Shown here: positions 51,202 to 63,559 of the stretch, one piece after another | Position numbering within the stretch: the stretch's first letter is position 1 | How the letters are laid out: every line of letters starts with the position of its first letter | Assembly: GCA_907165065.1 (NCBI GenBank) | Contig: OU015523.1 | Span: 122,274,523 to 122,338,522, forward strand | Reading direction: 5' to 3' | DNA: 64,000 nt | From: Caprimulgus europaeus | Lineage: Eukaryota; Chordata; Aves; Caprimulgiformes; Caprimulgidae | Notes under the pieces: model-generated | What the model was told of the DNA's origin: nothing | Database searches by the model: none | The model's input: only the letters and a program-made list of their open reading frames with translations | Program-made: the position numbers and the translations under genes

Positions 51202-54112
51202 GGTTAGGTGTTGCACAGACATAAAGTCAAAGTCAGTGCATCCCAAGCAGCCTGGATGGGCAAACGAACTGGAGGCTCCAGGCAGTAGAGTGACTTTGCT
51301 CCATGCCAAGTTCCCACCTGATGAAGAGCAGAAGCAGAAATAATGGTAGAAGTCCCTCTATGAGCAAAAGCCTCGTTAACAACCATGAAACTCCAAATTA
51401 TAAGATTTATCAATGGCAAATAAGGCATAGTCCTCCCAGGAAGCCTCTCCTGCAGATGGGGTATCTAGGACAGATTTCTCACTCCACCTGAGCTCTCTGA
51501 TGTCCAACTGGAGTTGGCATCATGCTGCAGAGCACTCCCACTCTCTCTTATGGATTTTCATGAAATGTCCAGGAACTTAATTTCCATGCTACAGCTCTGT
51601 CAAATTTGAAATCAACTTGGTCAACAAACGACCATGTTTAGGTGACACATCTAAAGAGACAGGCAGTGTGACCACACAAGCCTTGTTTCTTATGGAAATC
51701 AGACTGGATGAGCAAGACAGCTTTAATCAGGTTCTTAATTTATTCCACTTTTAACAAGCTGCTCTGTTTCCCACCCTTATTTGTAGTATTTTGAGATATC
51801 CCTCCAAGGAAAGGGGTGGCTGTTGCTATTTGTGATCTGCTCTCAGCTACACATAAGAAACTGGTGTTCACTGGAGACAAGTCTCACTCTCTGGGTTGAG
51901 TTCAACATCACAGCTGCACCTGAAAAGCTTGATTTTTGTTCCAGCCCTTTTTATTTAACATCTACCCTGACTGCTGAGCTCAGTGCTGGGAGGACAGGAC
52001 CTGGTTTGCTACTTCAAGCTTTCTTTTTGTCTTCTGTGCACAAAAAAAAAAGACCAACCCAACAGATATAACAGAGCATTGGGGAAGATCCAGAGTGTTA
52101 TTTCTAAGAGCAATAAAGTTGCTCAAACAGCTTTCAACCTCTGTTACTCACCACTCTCATCTGTACTGGTACAATTCACCTGAATGAACAGCAGTCCTGA
52201 TTTGCCCCATCATGGTATCCCAAGCTGACATGGCTCTCTCAGTGATTTGGTCAAAATTACCAGCTGCTCTCTTGTCTCCTCCCTGATGCTTTGGGTGCAG
52301 GCATGACATTTAGTAGTGGAGAAAGCAACAGCTCAGTGCCTTGCTGGATTAACACACCTACACCCCCAGAAACTCTCTTCCTTGTGGGAGAAGGACCTAC
52401 TCCACCATCCAAAAGCACGGGTGGCATCACCAGGCAAAGCTTCCCCTACGTTGTACTGGAGAGGAGCAATTTCTTACATGGGAGGGATGGTGTCCTTGCA
52501 GTTTACCTGCTCTGAGAGACCTCCTTGGTGTGACAGCAGATTGGGCTGACCTTCTCATTAATTGTTTATAAGTCTCTGTGTACCGCTTTACTGAGTTACA
52601 TAAAAGGTCTAATAGCTCCTGCCATGAATCCTGATCCCTGGGTGGGCTGTGCCTCAGCACCCCAACTGCTCTAAGATAGTTGGGAGCCCTGAAAGCCTGC
52701 AGAAATGAAAGGAAATCTTAAAGGCTTGTTGGGAGAGTTTTGTCCATCCTTTTTATTTGGCTCAAGGATGCTGTAGCACCACTAGCCTGGCATGGGGACA
52801 GGTTTGGGAGGTGTATCAGTAACACCATTGATAGCTCATGGGGACTTTCAGTAAGTCCAGCCATACAACGTTTTCTGATGTCTGGGCCAAAGACCATTTT
52901 GAGCTCTTGCACCTCTCCAGCATACAAAAAACCCCTCATGCATAAAGCCAGCCATGCCTGACCTGTTCCTAGGCTTTACTTCCAAAGACAGACCATAGAA
53001 TTCTGGGTTATCTTGGCTCTGTTGTTCCACCGGGATTAAAGGGAGTCAAGCAGCTGAGCAGAGGAACTGAAGAGCAAATGAGGATCATCTTGTTCACTCT
53101 GTGTGCAACTTCTCAATGGGCTTGGAGGAGGCTCTTGCATGGAGGTTACAGATGAAATAATTATTCCCTTTATTGCTCCAGATAAAAACCTTCTGCAGGT
53201 TGTAGGAGGGACAAATCCAGTGTGTGTATGTGTGATATGTGGAGTGTGCCTCAGTCCAGGATGAATCTACTGGCCTTGATGGCACTGATCAAGTGAAGCT
53301 GAGGGATGAGAGGAAGCAGGACAGAAATAGCCAGGGCTACACAACACAATGGGAACCACCACTGATGCTGGAAAACACCCAGAGGTTTGGAAATAGAAGG
53401 CAGAGAGAGGCTTGCAGGGCCTCTTCCAGCTCACTACAACATGAATTTACTGTACCTCCCTGTCCTCATGAAGGTCTGCATGTCCTCCTGAAAGCCTCAG
53501 CCAGGCAAGGGGACCCTATCTCTGATGATGGGAGGTGTTATGGTTTGTGGGTGCTCTCCCCCTTCACTTTCAGCTCCACTGTTATGATGGTCTGTGGTCC
53601 CACATGAGCTCAGCAGGACCTACGTCCAAACTGGGAACTCAGTGCCACCAGGAGGCAAAGCATTTTCTTCTCCCAGCCTCTCTTGACAGGAATACAAACT
53701 CCCCACACACTTGCACTCACTGGGCACAAGGAAAACCATCTTATTGTCTTGCACAGGAAACCTCAGGCTAACATCAGCATGGGTCAGCTCTGGGATTCAC
53801 AGGAAAGCGTCCACAAACCCTGGCCTTCAAGCAGTGAACTAGCTGATCATTAGCTTTGTGATGGACCTGATGGCCTATGTGAGATCTGGTACAGAACATG
53901 CAAAAAATGCCCATTAAGCTCCTCTCCACGTTTGCCAGCCTCAAAGTATTTTCAATGAAGAAAGAAGAGAACAGGCTTTATTTCCCTCGACACACCCGAT
54001 ACATGGCACTGCTACTAAAGTGATGAGGCTGACACCTGATCTTCTCCAAGACAACTAAGAAATGCAGTGAAGCAAATATCTCAGAAGAATTGTTTCAAGG
54101 ATCTCAGGGCAT

Positions 54113-54653
54113 GAATCCCAGAATTGCCTCCATTGGAAAAGCCCTTTAAGCTCATCGAGTCCCATCATGAACCCAACACTGAGCAGTGCCCGACTGACCC
54201 ATGTCCCTCAGCACTGTGTCTACACAACTCTTCAATCCCTCCAGGGATGGGGACTCCACCACTGCCCTGGGCAACCCCTTCCAATGCCTCAGAACCCTTT
54301 CAGCAAAGAAATTCTTCCTCACATCCCATCTCAACTGCCCTGGGCACAACTTGAGGCCATTTCCTCTTGTCCTGTCCCTTGCTCCTTGGTTGAACAGACC
54401 CACCCCCACCTCTCTCCACCCTCCTCCAAGGGACTTGGACAGAGCCAGAAGGTCTCCCCTCAGCCTCCTTTTCTCCAGGCTCAACACCCCCAGTTCCCTC
54501 AGCCGGGAACTCAGCACACTTGTGCTCCAGACCCTTCCCCAGCTCCGTTCCCTTCTCTGGACATGCTCCAGCACCTCCAGGTCCTTCTTGGAGTCAGGGG
54601 CCCAACACTGAACCCAGCACTCAAGCTGTGGCCTCACCAGTGCTCAGGACAGG
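54113..54653 (-). mobile_element. CR1 LINE 3' fragment, relatively young
   Basis: About 0.54 kb, closely matching 60142-60618 (my count is roughly 14 differences over 340 bp). Minus frame: [20 protein letters not shown] and [20 protein letters not shown]. Confidence 0.95.
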
Positions 54654-54901
54654 GCTAAAGAAGCCTTGTGAGTGGAAGCACAAGCTCATGAGCTCTACAT
54701 AAAAAAGCCCATGCTGGATCCAGCTTGTGGGCTCCCTGTCTATTGCATTTTTCTGACAGTGGACAACAGAAGATGCTTACAGAGCAGTATAAAAGCAGGG
54801 TGAAGATTTGGTGTCACTACTTCACAATGCTCCCCCAAACACTAATAATTTGCAGGTCAAGAACTTCTAGAGCCAAAGAAGGGTAGCTTTTGTGTCTTTT
54901 A

Positions 54902-54922
54902 TAAATATATATATATATATAT
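54902..54922. repeat. Short AT dinucleotide repeat
   Basis: About ten AT units in intron 1. Confidence 0.9.
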
Positions 54923-55154
54923 TAGCTTTTGAGAGGCTTTTCATCAACAAATTTGTCTGGGTTAACCCTTCCATACTTTTAGGATCTACAGGGTCCTGCA
55001 GTGAGGAGTACCACAGCTTCTAAGTTGCATGAACACCTTTTTTTTCCTCTTTGAACCTGCTCTCTGTTATCTTTATTTGATGCTCTGTAATTTTTATATT
55101 GCAAATGAAATTTAAGGAGAATCTTCCTTTGCCTTCACCATGATCTATAACATA

Positions 55155-55618
55155 TAGAACCATAAAATGTATTGGGTTGGAAGGGACCTTCAAAGGTCAT
55201 CTAGTCCAACCCCCCTGCAGTGAGCAGGGACATCTTCACTAGAGCAGGTTGCTCAGAGCCCCATCCAGCCTGACCTTGAATATCTCCAGGGATGGGGCCT
55301 CCACTACCTCTCTGAGCAACCTGCTCCAATGATCCACCACCCTCATGTTGAAGAACTTTTTCCTAACATCCAACCTAAATCTGCCCTTTTCTAATTTAAA
55401 ACCAACACCCCTCATCCTATTGCTACATAGTGTATCTTCCTCCCATCTCCTCTCAGCTTGGAGTCTGTCTAAACAGTCCTTCCTGGCATGGAAGCTGTTC
55501 CAGATCTCTGACCATCCTTCCTTTCTCTGAATCTTCCCCAGCTGACCTATATAATTTGGGGAATTTAGGGACACACTATTCCAGTTACAGGCAGGACAGG
55601 GTCTCACAGAGGTGCAAA
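55155..55618 (-). mobile_element. CR1 LINE 3' fragment
   Basis: GTATTGGGTTGGAAGGGACC start; reaches CTATTCCAGTTACAGGCAGG. Confidence 0.93.
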
Positions 55619-56168
55619 GTTGTTTCAGTCTTCATTCCTCTCCTGACATTTCTTTTGCCTTTTTTGTTTTGTGTTACTTGAAACAACAGAGAAGTGAGAT
55701 AAGCTCTCTAGACAATGACAGATACCCTGGGGAACACACAAGGGCTTGGTCCCAAGAGATGGATCCTGGTCCTAAGCCTAGCACAGCCCAGGTAGGGCTC
55801 AGAACACCTTTTCCCTGTGCCTCAGTATGTTGGGCAGGTGAGTCCTGCTCAGCATTTGCAAACCACTCTCAGGTGGAAGGTATTTCACAGCTGCCACTTG
55901 GAAGCACTACAAGACTAAACCATAATACTGCTAAAAGTCTTCACATCTACACGGTGCCGTTGACAGCTGTCTTCATCCAGGCACTGTAGATACTTGCCAT
56001 TTCCCAAGTCAAGAACTGCTGCAGTGAGTGGCTTTGTCTCCTGGGGTGAAGCCCCTTCCCATTGTACAACCCAGTGTCAAGATGGGAAGAGAGGACAACT
56101 CATGCTTATGGCAAGACCAGGATTCACAGAGGCTCAGTTCTCCCAACACTCAGCATAACCTCAGGTAG

Positions 56169-56400
56169 AGAATCACAAAATGGCTTGGGTGGGAAAGGAC
56201 CTTAAAAATCATCCAGTTCCAACCCTCCTGCTGTGGACAGGGTTGCCAACCACTAGACCAGGCTGCCCAGGTCCCCATCCAACCTGGCCTTGAATGCCTC
56301 CAGGGATAGGGCATCCACAAATTCTCTGGGCAACCTGGGCCAGTGTCTCACCACCCTCTGGGTGAAAAATTTCCAAGTCTTCCTCCACATATCTTAAAGT
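56169..56400 (-). mobile_element. CR1 LINE 3' fragment
   Basis: AGAATCACAAAATGGCTTGG to CTTCCTCCACATATCTTAA. Confidence 0.93.
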
Positions 56401-57032
56401 TAGAGGTGAAGCTGTTTGTGCAGCAACAACAGCAATGGAAACCACCACCCAAGGCAGCCTGTAAGTCTATAATCAACCTAAAGTGTAAGTTTTAACTCCT
56501 TTTGTGCATGTGGAAACTGTATTCAGGTCATCTGCACCCCAGGCAAACACTGGGTTATTACACCAGGTTAAATGCAAGAAAGGAGATGGCAGCAGCTGAA
56601 CCAACATGTTGTGAAAGCAACTTGCTAGGACTCAGGTCCAAGAAGACCTCGAGGCTTTTCTGCAATTGCTCTGAGACTGCCAACAAGATCAAGCACTCTG
56701 TGGATCCAAGCTGAGCTGAGGTGGGAGTTGATACCTCGTTGCTCAGGCTGGGCAGGTGTGGGGAGCACTCAGCCAACAGAGCCAAGAAATGAAAGGGTCC
56801 CTAGAGATTTTTAGGCTTTGGATTTTCAACTTTTGCATGTTTATTTAGCACTCTATCTGCTTCCAATGCCTGTTTTTCATTGGATTTCCTCACATTGCTC
56901 TCCCTTTGAGAAGGGGGAACAACTGCACTTTGCTCTTTCCCAGTATCCTGACTGCAAGAGCTTTTCAGAGTAGGGGCTGTGGGTGCAGTCAAGTTTGGGG
57001 ATGCTGCCTGAGGGTGGATGAACAACCTAAGC

Positions 57033-57246
57033 ATGGACAGCATCCTGGCCTGGATCAGCACCAGTGTGGCCAGTAGGACCAGGGCATTGATCATCTCCCT
57101 GTCCTGGGCACTGGTGAGGCTGCACCTCAAGTGCTGGGTTCAGTGTTGGGCCCCTGACTCCAAGAAGGACATGGAGGTGCTGGAGCGTGTCCAGAGAAGG
57201 GCAACGGAGCTGGGGAAGGGTCTGGAGCACAAGTGTGCTGAGTTCA
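57033..57246 (+). mobile_element. CR1 LINE internal fragment without a 3' end
   Basis: Covers the part just upstream of most other copies (GGACATGGAGGTGCTGGAGC, then GGAGCACAAGTGTGCTGAGT) and stops before the usual 3' region. Probably left by a later deletion. Confidence 0.9.
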
Positions 57247-58359
57247 TGTCTTCATGCACATTGCCTAGCAGAGAGGAGTGTCTCATGGCACAGAGCTTTC
57301 TGACACGCTGTCTCCACATCCTGCCAGCCCCTTGGTACAGTGACACTTGTCCCCCTCCACTTCAGGAGCAAGAAAACTCTGTCTCTGCCCCAAGCAAATA
57401 ACAGAAGTCCACATTTCTTCTCAAAAGGGAACAGCAGAGCTGATTTGGCAGCAAAGAGGAGACAGCAGGTGCTACCTGACAGCACAGTGTTGGTGCAGAT
57501 AACCAAAACCATGCCTGGGACTGAGAGTGCCTGAAGCCACCTCTCTCCTTAGCCTCTTTCTGCTGAGCTTGGAAGCTGTTTTCTGCAGCTTCAGGAAAGG
57601 CTTTGGAAAAAAAAATAAAACAACACCACAACCCAACAACAACAAAAAAGAAAACAACCTAGGAGCTGACAATGCCTTCATTAATCACAGCATAATCCTT
57701 TCCATGGCAACCCAAGGATTGCGAAGTCACAAGTTAGCAAGCATAAGACAGAAACGCTGTAGAGCAGCTCTTGGGCCGTGGAAACTTCATAGTGAGAGAG
57801 TTGAATCGACTGCTGTGAGCAGGGAAAATGAGTTAGAAATAATGCTGTCCTGGAAAAAGGGTTCATCCCTGGGCTGGATTCAGATCTTATAAATGTTGGG
57901 ATACTGTAACTTCACGCAGTTGCTCCAGTCTCACCCCAAGAAGCCCATCATCATCACAATTTAACCACAATTTAAACACATGTGTTTGGAAATCAGCAGA
58001 GCTCAGAGATTGCAAAGCCACAGGTGTAAACAATTGTATCCATCAACCAACAGGAGTGAAGTGCTGTCCTGGTTTTTTTTGCCCTTGTTTGTCCCTCTTC
58101 TGCTGTCCTTGGGATGGTTCAGACAAAGGGAAGGAATGGGACTTGCACAGGGTCTCACAGGGATGCAAGTTTTGACTGAAGCTGTGGCAAAGCTCAGTCC
58201 AAAGCTGCAAAACTATCCCATACCTTTCCACCACTGCTATTGGGACCTTGTGGTCCCTCACCTCATGGGAAGGGAGATAGGACCCATAGCATCATACAGT
58301 GGAGAAGGAGGGGAGAGTAATCATCTTGCAACACAAGCCATGTCCTCAATGTGGTGGGA

Positions 58360-58544
58360 GCGTGAAACACTGGCCCAGGTTGCCCAGAGAAGCTGTGGAT
58401 GCCCCATCCCTGAAGGCATTCAAGGCCAGGTTGGATGGGGCCCTGGGTAGCCTGGTCTAGTGGTTGGCAACCCTGTCCACAGCAGGGGGGCTGGAACTAG
58501 ATGATCATTAAGGTCCCTTCCAACCCAAACCATTCTATGATCAT
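58360..58544 (+). mobile_element. CR1 LINE 3' end
   Basis: GAAACACTGGCCCAGGTTGC to CCATTCTATGATCAT. Confidence 0.94.
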
Positions 58545-59297
58545 CTTGATGCAAAGCACAGGTTAACCCCATGAGGTTGGTTCTTGGGCTTCCTTTTGCT
58601 TGGTCTGATGTGATGGCACTCTCACATCAACACAACAACCTGGGGCTGTGGGAAGACCATCTCCAGCTCCTGCCAGCTCCTTCAGTAGGGGGGATTTAAG
58701 AGACAGGGTCAACCAGATAATCTTAGACCTATTGTCCTGTTGCCTTTCACACTTTCTCCATGTTGCCTACAAGACAGGTCCTCCACTGTACACCCCAGTC
58801 TTCCCAGAGACACCAAGAGATGCTGGTTCCACCTTTGTTAGGATATCATTGGGAAAGCCTGGGAGTGTTGTTTGGTCCAGCACAGCCCATACACATAACA
58901 CCACACTCCCAAACCAGGCAGCAAAATGCAAACTGCTTTGTGAGAATTTCCTGACCCATGCTGGGTCTCCCCTGAGACCGGGGACGGTCCTAATAATTCA
59001 AATAGACTGAGAAGGTCCTGGACACTGCTTATCAACACCAGTGTGGGACACACCACCAAAACACAGCCTGGACACAAACAGTGCTACACTGCAACCAGGG
59101 GAAACTCCTGCTGCTCTCTTAAGAGCAGCACCAGCTGCATTTGGAGCTGAATCAGAGTAGGGTGAGGTGGTGCTGGGACGGATGGGGTTGGGAGACACAC
59201 AGGGTCTTGTGCCACCACCAGTGGGTTTGTGCATCAGGCACATGACCGACAGCTTCTCATCATCCCTAAGCACTTCCAGACATATCCCAGAATATAA

Positions 59298-59450
59298 AAT
59301 GCCCCCTCCCTGGAAGTGTTCTCTGCCAGGTTGGATGAGGCTTTGAGCAACCTGGTCTAGTGGAAGGTGTCCCTGGTGATGGCAGGGGGTTGGAACTGGA
59401 GGAGCTTTAAGGTCCCTTCCAACACAAATCATTCTGTGATTCTATGATCA
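59298..59450 (+). mobile_element. CR1 LINE 3' end
   Basis: ATGCCCCCTCCCTGGAAGTG to CATTCTGTGATTCTATGATC. Lies about 100 bp from the CpG island edge. Confidence 0.95.
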
Positions 59451-59559
59451 AAGGGCTGTGGAGCAAAGGGCTGGGGGCTCACACCGCAGCACTGGAGGGG
59501 AATGACCCCCCCAGCTCACAGCCAGGTCACCCAAGCTAAATTAAGCAGCAGCTAGAAAT

Positions 59560-60120
59560 TACCGAGGCACTAATCCCTGCTGCAGGAGCCGAGCTGGCTC
59601 GGCTGGACATTCCTGGCAGGTCTGCGGTCCTGTCGTCTCCCCCCCACCCTATCCCTCCCTCCCTCTCTCCCATGGAGCCCATCCCCTTCCCCAGGTTGGA
59701 TCCAGGCGCTCGGTGCCATGTGGGGGGGTACCCCCGCTCCATCCCCACCCCATGGGGAGGACCCCCCAGCCCTCAACCTGGTTTCTCCCGTGTCCAACCT
59801 GCCACCCCGACCCTTCTCCTTTACCTTAGCGGGTGATGGCCGGGGCTGGAGCCGGGACCGGGGCGCTGGTACCCGGCGCGGAGCCGCTCTGCCTCCGGTA
59901 CCGAGCCAGGGCAGCGCCCGCCCTGCCGGCTGCTGAGCTTCTGAGCGGGGAGGAGCCGGGATCCAGCCAGCCCCTGCTCTGCCTGTGGGTGTGGGTGGGT
60001 GGGGGTGAGATACCTCCAGCCTCGCAGACACCGCAAGCGCAGGGCTCCCCGAGCATCCTCACATCCCAAAAATGTGCTTTCCTGCATCCCTGGGGTCTGC
60101 CCCAACCCGGGGAGAGCCCT
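59560..60120. promoter_or_regulatory. CpG island, probable MYO7A promoter
   Basis: Dense CpG and GC-rich sequence, the only such block in the window, centred on 59820-59960. It spans the candidate exon 1 donor and sits about 3.5 kb from the probable 3' end of the upstream gene. A run of four G-tracts on the plus strand (about 59829-59864) could form a quadruplex. The open frames inside it look like by-products of GC richness. Confidence 0.7.
59825..59970 (-). other. MYO7A: Candidate non-coding exon 1 of MYO7A
   Basis: Seen: inside a CpG island the minus strand carries a donor AAG|GTAAAG (last exon base 59825). The segment upstream is GC-rich, with a GC box at 59915-59923 and no TATA box. Vertebrate MYO7A has an untranslated first exon, and the next minus-strand acceptor with a long pyrimidine tract that leads into the coding exons is at 40042. 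The 5' boundary is a guess. It could instead belong to an unrelated transcript. Confidence 0.55.
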
Positions 60121-60141
60121 GCTAGGAGATAAACGGCATTT

Positions 60142-60618
60142 TCATAGAAGCATAGAAACACGGAGTTGTTTGGTTAGAAAAGACCTTTGAGATCATCTAG
60201 TCTAACTGTACCTGTCCACTACTAAACCAGATCTCTGAGCACCCCATCTACCCGTCTTTTAAATCCCTCCAGGGATGGGGACTCCACCACTGCCCTGGGC
60301 AACCCCTTCCAATGCCTCAGAACCCTTTCAGCAAAGAAATTCTTCCTCACATCCAATCTCAACTGCCCTTGGTGCAACTGGAGGCCATTTCCTCTTGTCC
60401 TGTCACTTGGTCCTTGGTTGAACAGACCCACCCCCACCTCTCTCCACCCTCCTCCAAGGGACTTGGACAGAGCCACAAGGTCTCCCCTCAGCCTCCTTTT
60501 CTCCAGGCTCAGCACCCCCAGTTCCCTCAGCCGGGAACTCAGCACACTTGTGCTCCAGACCCATCCCCAGCTCCATTGCCCTTCTCTGGACACGCTCCAG
60601 CACCTCCATGTCCTCAGT
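60142..60618 (-). mobile_element. CR1 LINE 3' fragment, relatively young
   Basis: CATAGAAGCATAGAAACACG start; near-identical to the copy at 54113. It sits at the upstream border of the CpG island. Confidence 0.95.
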
Positions 60619-60623
60619 GTTTC

Positions 60624-60950
60624 GAATCATAGAATGGTTTGGGTTGGAAGGGACCTTAAAGCTCATCCAGTTCCAACCCCCCTGCCAGCAGCAGGGACAC
60701 CTTCCACTAGACCAGGTTGCTCAAAGCCTCAGCCAACCTGGCCAAGAACACTTCCAGGGAGGAGCAGCCACAGCTTCTCTGGCCAACCTGGGACAGTGTC
60801 TCACCACCCTCACACCAAAGAATTTCTTCCTCACATCTCAGCTCCATCTCCCCTCTGCCACTTTCAAGCCATCACCCCTTGTTCTCTCACTCCCTGCCCT
60901 TGGCCAAAGTCCCTCCCCAGCCTTCCTGGAGCCCCTTCAGGAATCTTTCT
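60624..60950 (-). mobile_element. CR1 LINE 3' fragment
   Basis: AATCATAGAATGGTTTGGGT start, directly beside the previous copy and in the same orientation. Subfamily as at 12670 (GGAGGAGCAGCCACAGCTTC). Confidence 0.95.
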
Positions 60951-63559
60951 GCAGAGCCCTGAAGGATTCTTGGGTAAATGGATGGCTGGGAGGATCCCTC
61001 TGCCCCATGCAAAGAGGTCTCCAGGGTGTGCAAGGGACGATATTAAGGTCCTGTGGGATGGGGCAGGAGGTGACAGGCATTCTGGTTTGAATGCACCAGC
61101 CTGTGCTTGTAAATGTGGAAACTGGGAGAGAAAAAAACCACTTCAGGACCAGGAAACTCTGAGCTGAGGTTTTGCCTAGAAGCTTAACTCTGACCTGGTA
61201 ACTCCCTGCTCAAATCTGGGCTTTTTGTCTTTTCTCCTTCCTGCTGAGAAAGGTGGGGTTGGCTTTTCATTGTGCTATGAAACATCAACAAGGTTTCTTT
61301 CTTTGGTACAAAGCACAGCATTTTCACTGAAGAATGGTGCAAAACATGTCCCCTTTTTTTGCAGCAGTAACACACAAGGTGATCCTAAGCTCCACTTTGG
61401 AATAAGGGGGCTTGGGCTGCTCCTGGAGACCAGGATGGCTGATTTTTTTTTGGTGATACTGCAGAAGTAAGGAGTAATAACACGGAAGCTCCTTCCTCCA
61501 AAGCCACACCAGAACTCAAAATATGGGAGAAGTCACATCATGGCCACTCCATCCCTTCCCTAGCTCTTAGAAACTCCTCACAGCTGCCCAACCCTCTCAT
61601 GGGAACCAGCTATAAACAGAAATCGTTGACTTTAAGCTCAAGAGAGATCATTTATGACCACCTGGGACCATGCCTGGTTTCACTCAAGCTCTGCTCACTG
61701 TCCCAATGTGGTTTGTGTGGATGCAAGGGCAGATACTGGCTGTGCCCAGGGATTGCTTTGCTCTGAACCACATCCCATGTGCCTGGAAAGGATCCAGCCT
61801 TGGGAAGCCTTTTCTTGTGCCCAACATGTCCCATGGATGTGTGGGAAGGCAGTGAGGGAAGCTCTGTCAGGGACATGGGGCTGGATCTGGGTTTGGAAGT
61901 GGGATTTGAAGAGCATGAGGAGCCTTTTGATGATTCCTGCTTAGCAAGACTGTCACAGCTGTGGGTCATGGGCTAATCCCTGGGTATTTAATACCTGGAA
62001 GTTGGCCAAGGATGTGGTAGCACCTGAGCAGCTCTGAGGGACAGGCAATGAACCCAGCCCCTTGCTGAAAGTCCTGCTACCCTCTGTCACCCTTCTTGCT
62101 GGTAATCCTTGGTCCTTTTGAGCAGCAGAAGGCTCATATCCATATGGAGGGAGTGTATAGAGGGGTTAGAGGACCCAATGCCAAGGAGCAAGACTCCAGC
62201 CTCATGGCAGGATGTCTGTTCCTCCATGAAGATGTTCTTGCAGGTCAAAAGGAGAATCTAAACTGTCAGTTTAGTTAATTTAATGTTACCGAGCAGATAT
62301 CCCTGGCAGATGGCAGCACTGGAGTGATGAGGAGATGCTGCAGGAGCCTTGGGGAGCCAGGGTGGGATCCTACCTGGAGCTGTGCACCACTTTACTACCT
62401 GTTGCTGATCTCTGAACATGCACATCTCCATATTTGTCTGCTGGGGTCCCACATCAATGCCAGCATCCCTGCCCATGTTGCCAGCCCATGAGGTGGTGCA
62501 CACCACCAGCACAGGGACAGGCACTTTCAAGCCCACTGCCCTGGCACCAGAGAAACTGAGATGTGGATGTTGGTGGAGGAACATGATGCTTCATGGCTGC
62601 AGGATGATTTGTGGCTTTTTTTGAAGGTGCACAAAACAGTACTGGTGAAGCCACCTAGTCTACATGGGACATCTTGTGCTATATCCAACAATAGCCCCAT
62701 AGGTGCTCAGCCATGTCAAGTGCTCAAGACATCCTCCAGGAGAGTAGTAGGATGGTTTTTAGGTTGAGATGTTTGTGAGGCTCTCCTCTAAAGAATGGTC
62801 CCTGCAAGCTGTTTCAGTAATGGAAGCAGAAGGGTAGGATGCTCCTTTCTCTGTCTAGAGGCTGGTGACACACTTTGTCCCTGGGGGATGATGCCAGAAA
62901 CAGGAGGACCTGCTTTTTCCAGGTAAAAGCTTTTTCCAGGTGCCTGTTCCAGGCTCTTGAGAGTGGCTTGCAGAAGGGCTCAGCTCCTCCATGCTACAAA
63001 GACCTCAAGCATCAGGCAGGTGATGGAGCTGGAAGCTGAGATGGGACCAAGATGCCAGTGCCAGCACTTTGGGACTGTGTGTTACAGCATCAAGACTGGA
63101 GACTCCCATGGGCAGGGACAGGCTTTTCACTTTTCAAATAGTCCCAACATGCAATCTGCAGGATTGTTCTTTGAGGGGAAAGCCACCCAAAAATGACATC
63201 CTCCTGCTGCTTTGTCCATATTTTTTTTTTAGCAATCTACAGAGCTTCTTCCAAGTCAGTTGAAGCTCAAAAAACCCAAATTCCCTGCATTGTGGTGACT
63301 CTGAGGCACAGGATGCAAAGGTTTTATGGTCAGAGGAGATCACCAGTCCCTTCTGTGGCTTTTCCCAGTGCACATGAGCATTACCTTGCATGAAACCTCC
63401 TGCAGATCACCTTGCCACAGTCTCAAAGTCCACAGAGAAAACAATTTGAATGGAATTTAGTGAATCAAGTGAATTAAAAAGGCTCTGCAGAGCCACCTTG
63501 TGCCCAGCAAAAGCATTTTGGAAGAACACAGCAGCTATAAAGGCAGGGAGTTTGAATAA
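60951..63559. other. Intergenic region upstream of MYO7A
   Basis: 2.6 kb between the CR1 pair at 60142-60950 and the probable 3' end of the upstream gene. No convincing ORF, exon or repeat was seen. Confidence 0.6.

Larger units (their letters stand above)
40041..59824 (-). other. Probable MYO7A intron 1
   Basis: About 19.8 kb if exon 1 is at the CpG island. It holds CR1 copies, three MIR-like relics, a short AT repeat and two candidate enhancers. The stretches 40041-42108, 44000-45075, 51201-54113 and 57246-58360 contain nothing I can name apart from A-rich runs. Confidence 0.6.

Noticed and set aside
59570-60031. 153-codon minus frame and others in the CpG island
   Set aside because: GC-rich sequence lacks stop codons; no domain, start context or splice support for coding.
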